DNA of 64,000 bases from Streptomyces sp. Je 1-369 (GTDB lineage: Bacteria > Actinomycetota > Actinomycetes > Streptomycetales > Streptomycetaceae): NCBI RefSeq assembly GCF_026810505.1, contig NZ_CP101750.1:6808515-6872514 (forward strand). Reading direction: 5' to 3'. The translations under genes and the position numbers were made by a program. The notes beneath the pieces are model-generated. The model was not told the DNA's origin, made no database searches, and saw nothing but the letters and a program-made list of their open reading frames with translations. Below are positions 63,750-64,000 of the stretch, piece by piece. Numbering within the stretch: the stretch's first letter is position 1; each line of letters starts with the position of its first letter.

Positions 63750-64000
63750 TCAGGAGAAGTCCTTCACGTTCTTCGACGTGACGACCTTCACCGGCACCTT
63801 CACCGTCCCCTGGACCTTCTTGCCCTGCGAGGCCCGCACCGCGTTGCGCACGGCGATCTTCCCGAGCTCCCTGGGCTGCTGCGCCACGGACGCGTACAGC
63901 GTGCCCGCCTCGACCGCCTTCAGCCCGTCCGGGGTGCCGTCGAAGCCGACGACGGGGACGGACTTGCCCGCCTTGTCGCCGAGTGCCTTGACCGCGCCGA
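63750..64000 (-). CDS. rbsB: Ribose ABC importer substrate-binding protein, C-terminal fragment
   Basis: The last 83 residues of a periplasmic-binding-protein type I (VPVVGFDGTPDGLKAVEAG, then ASVAQQPRELGKIAV) end at a stop at 63750. The rest lies beyond the right edge of the window. Order rbsB-rbsK-rbsD on the reverse strand fits a ribose uptake operon. Confidence 0.85.
   Translation of the reverse strand, partial: GAVKALGDKAGKSVPVVGFDGTPDGLKAVEAGTLYASVAQQPRELGKIAVRNAVRASQGKKVQGTVKVPVKVVTSKNVKDFS

Overview
High-GC actinobacterial chromosome, almost certainly Streptomyces. The signs are strong G/C bias at third codon positions, many GTG starts, Tat and lipoprotein signals, a ROK regulator flanked by ngc and xyl sugar transporters, the coproporphyrin haem genes hemE/hemG/hemQ, and the order dxs - fadB/thiolase - rnd - hem - murC - msrB. 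From memory this order matches the SCO6005-SCO6061 part of the S. coelicolor core, so the window is mostly conserved chromosome carrying several accessory inserts.

Layout. 1-5.2 kb: a secreted GH92 mannosidase (C-terminus cut by the window edge) divergent from a GT-B glycosyltransferase, a TetR remnant and small genes. 5.2-17.7 kb: sugar uptake, made of ngcEFG (GlcNAc/chitobiose), a second three-gene ABC importer, a Rok7B7-type ROK regulator and xylFGH. DasR-like (dre) sites precede both ngcE and the second importer, which points to chitin/GlcNAc control. 17.7-24.4 kb: dxs, an amino-acid permease behind overlapping hairpins, a GT-C membrane glycosyltransferase, an NYN protein and a beta-propeller-like protein. 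24.4-30 kb: a fatty-acid oxidation pair, RNase D and a LuxR-type response regulator. 30-37 kb: haem synthesis interleaved with an FAD disulfide reductase and a DUF4349 lipoprotein. 37-44.2 kb: a secreted tripeptidyl aminopeptidase, then a five-gene block with two TIGR04222 membrane proteins, two DUF4142 proteins and one DUF692 (MNIO) enzyme. One TIGR04222 protein has a Cys/Gly-rich tail and sits 4 bp after the MNIO gene. 44-48.7 kb: a Pth2-like protein, an ABC exporter pair, a polysaccharide deacetylase lipoprotein and a hydrolase. 48.8-52.6 kb: an MFS efflux pump, a TetR regulator, a 26-residue precursor peptide ending AWYHWY and a compact cytochrome P450; this is an atropopeptide (tryptorubin-type) RiPP locus. 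52.7-64 kb: a sphingomyelinase-like enzyme, a foreign-looking gene with a TTA codon, PhoX, ZapE, a RibD-like reductase, murC, msrB, a secreted M28 aminopeptidase and the end of a ribose operon (rbsB-rbsK-rbsD).

The two most notable items are the atropopeptide locus (50857-52100), whose precursor gene is only 81 bp, and the MNIO/Cys-rich-tail locus (39163-44193), which looks like an uncharacterised peptide- or protein-modifying system. Family calls are made by reading motifs in the translated sequence. No database search was run.
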